Origin: Verrucomicrobiales bacterium
GTDB lineage: Bacteria; Verrucomicrobiota; Verrucomicrobiia; Limisphaerales; UBA9464
DNA length: 6,995 nucleotides
Direction: 5' to 3'
NCBI GenBank assembly: GCA_003445095.1
Contig: DLVS01000095.1
Coordinates: forward strand, 1-6,995
Within the stretch, counting starts at the first letter, position 1. Each line of letters starts with the position of its first letter. The translations under genes and the position numbers were made by a program. This document shows positions 6,951 through 6,995 of this stretch, piece after piece. The notes below the pieces were generated by a model that saw only the letters and a program-made list of their open reading frames with translations, was not told the DNA's origin and searched no databases.

Positions 6951-6995
6951 TGACAAGAGACCTCAGAGAACAGCGACGCGTACTCACAACAGAGG

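Overview
The window looks like chromosomal DNA from a member of the PVC superphylum, most likely Verrucomicrobiota, with Planctomycetota as the second choice. The reasons are the GC-rich coding DNA and two protein types strongly associated with that group. One is a very large secreted protein built around the PVC 'membrane-bound dehydrogenase' beta-propeller. The other is a secreted protein made of serial carboxypeptidase-regulatory-like domains with a CPSCYADC motif. The taxonomic call rests on protein family memory, not on a marker gene.

Layout: positions 1-1766 hold the N-terminal 588 codons of a minus-strand gene that runs off the left edge. It encodes an exported protein with at least six beta-sandwich repeats. 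Positions 1767-1997 are a 231-bp divergent spacer with a weak promoter-like pair and a short palindrome. Positions 1998-6425 are one complete plus-strand gene of 1475 codons, the centrepiece of the window. Its order is signal peptide, SGNH-hydrolase-like domain, PVC propeller, alpha-helical HEAT-type solenoid, discoidin (F5/8 type C-like) domain, a second helical stretch, and a C-terminal azurin-like cupredoxin with all four type 1 copper ligands. Positions 6426-6523 are a short convergent spacer with a hairpin. Positions 6524-6883 hold a small minus-strand gene of unknown function whose 5' end is uncertain. It meets a sharply AT-rich, poly-A stretch (6890-6950) that looks unlike the rest of the window and may be a contig-end artefact.

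How the parts may work together: the large protein appears to be an exported oxidoreductase-type or binding propeller carrying its own electron-transfer domain. Relatives usually end in a CxxCH cytochrome c. Here no CxxCH exists anywhere and a blue-copper domain takes that place. The SGNH domain appears to have lost its Ser, Asp and His catalytic residues, so it is more likely a binding or structural module than an esterase. The discoidin domain suggests contact with a glycan or another extracellular polymer. The divergent repeat-domain protein could be a partner at the cell surface, but the only evidence is adjacency. No mobile element, CRISPR array, rRNA or tRNA was seen.
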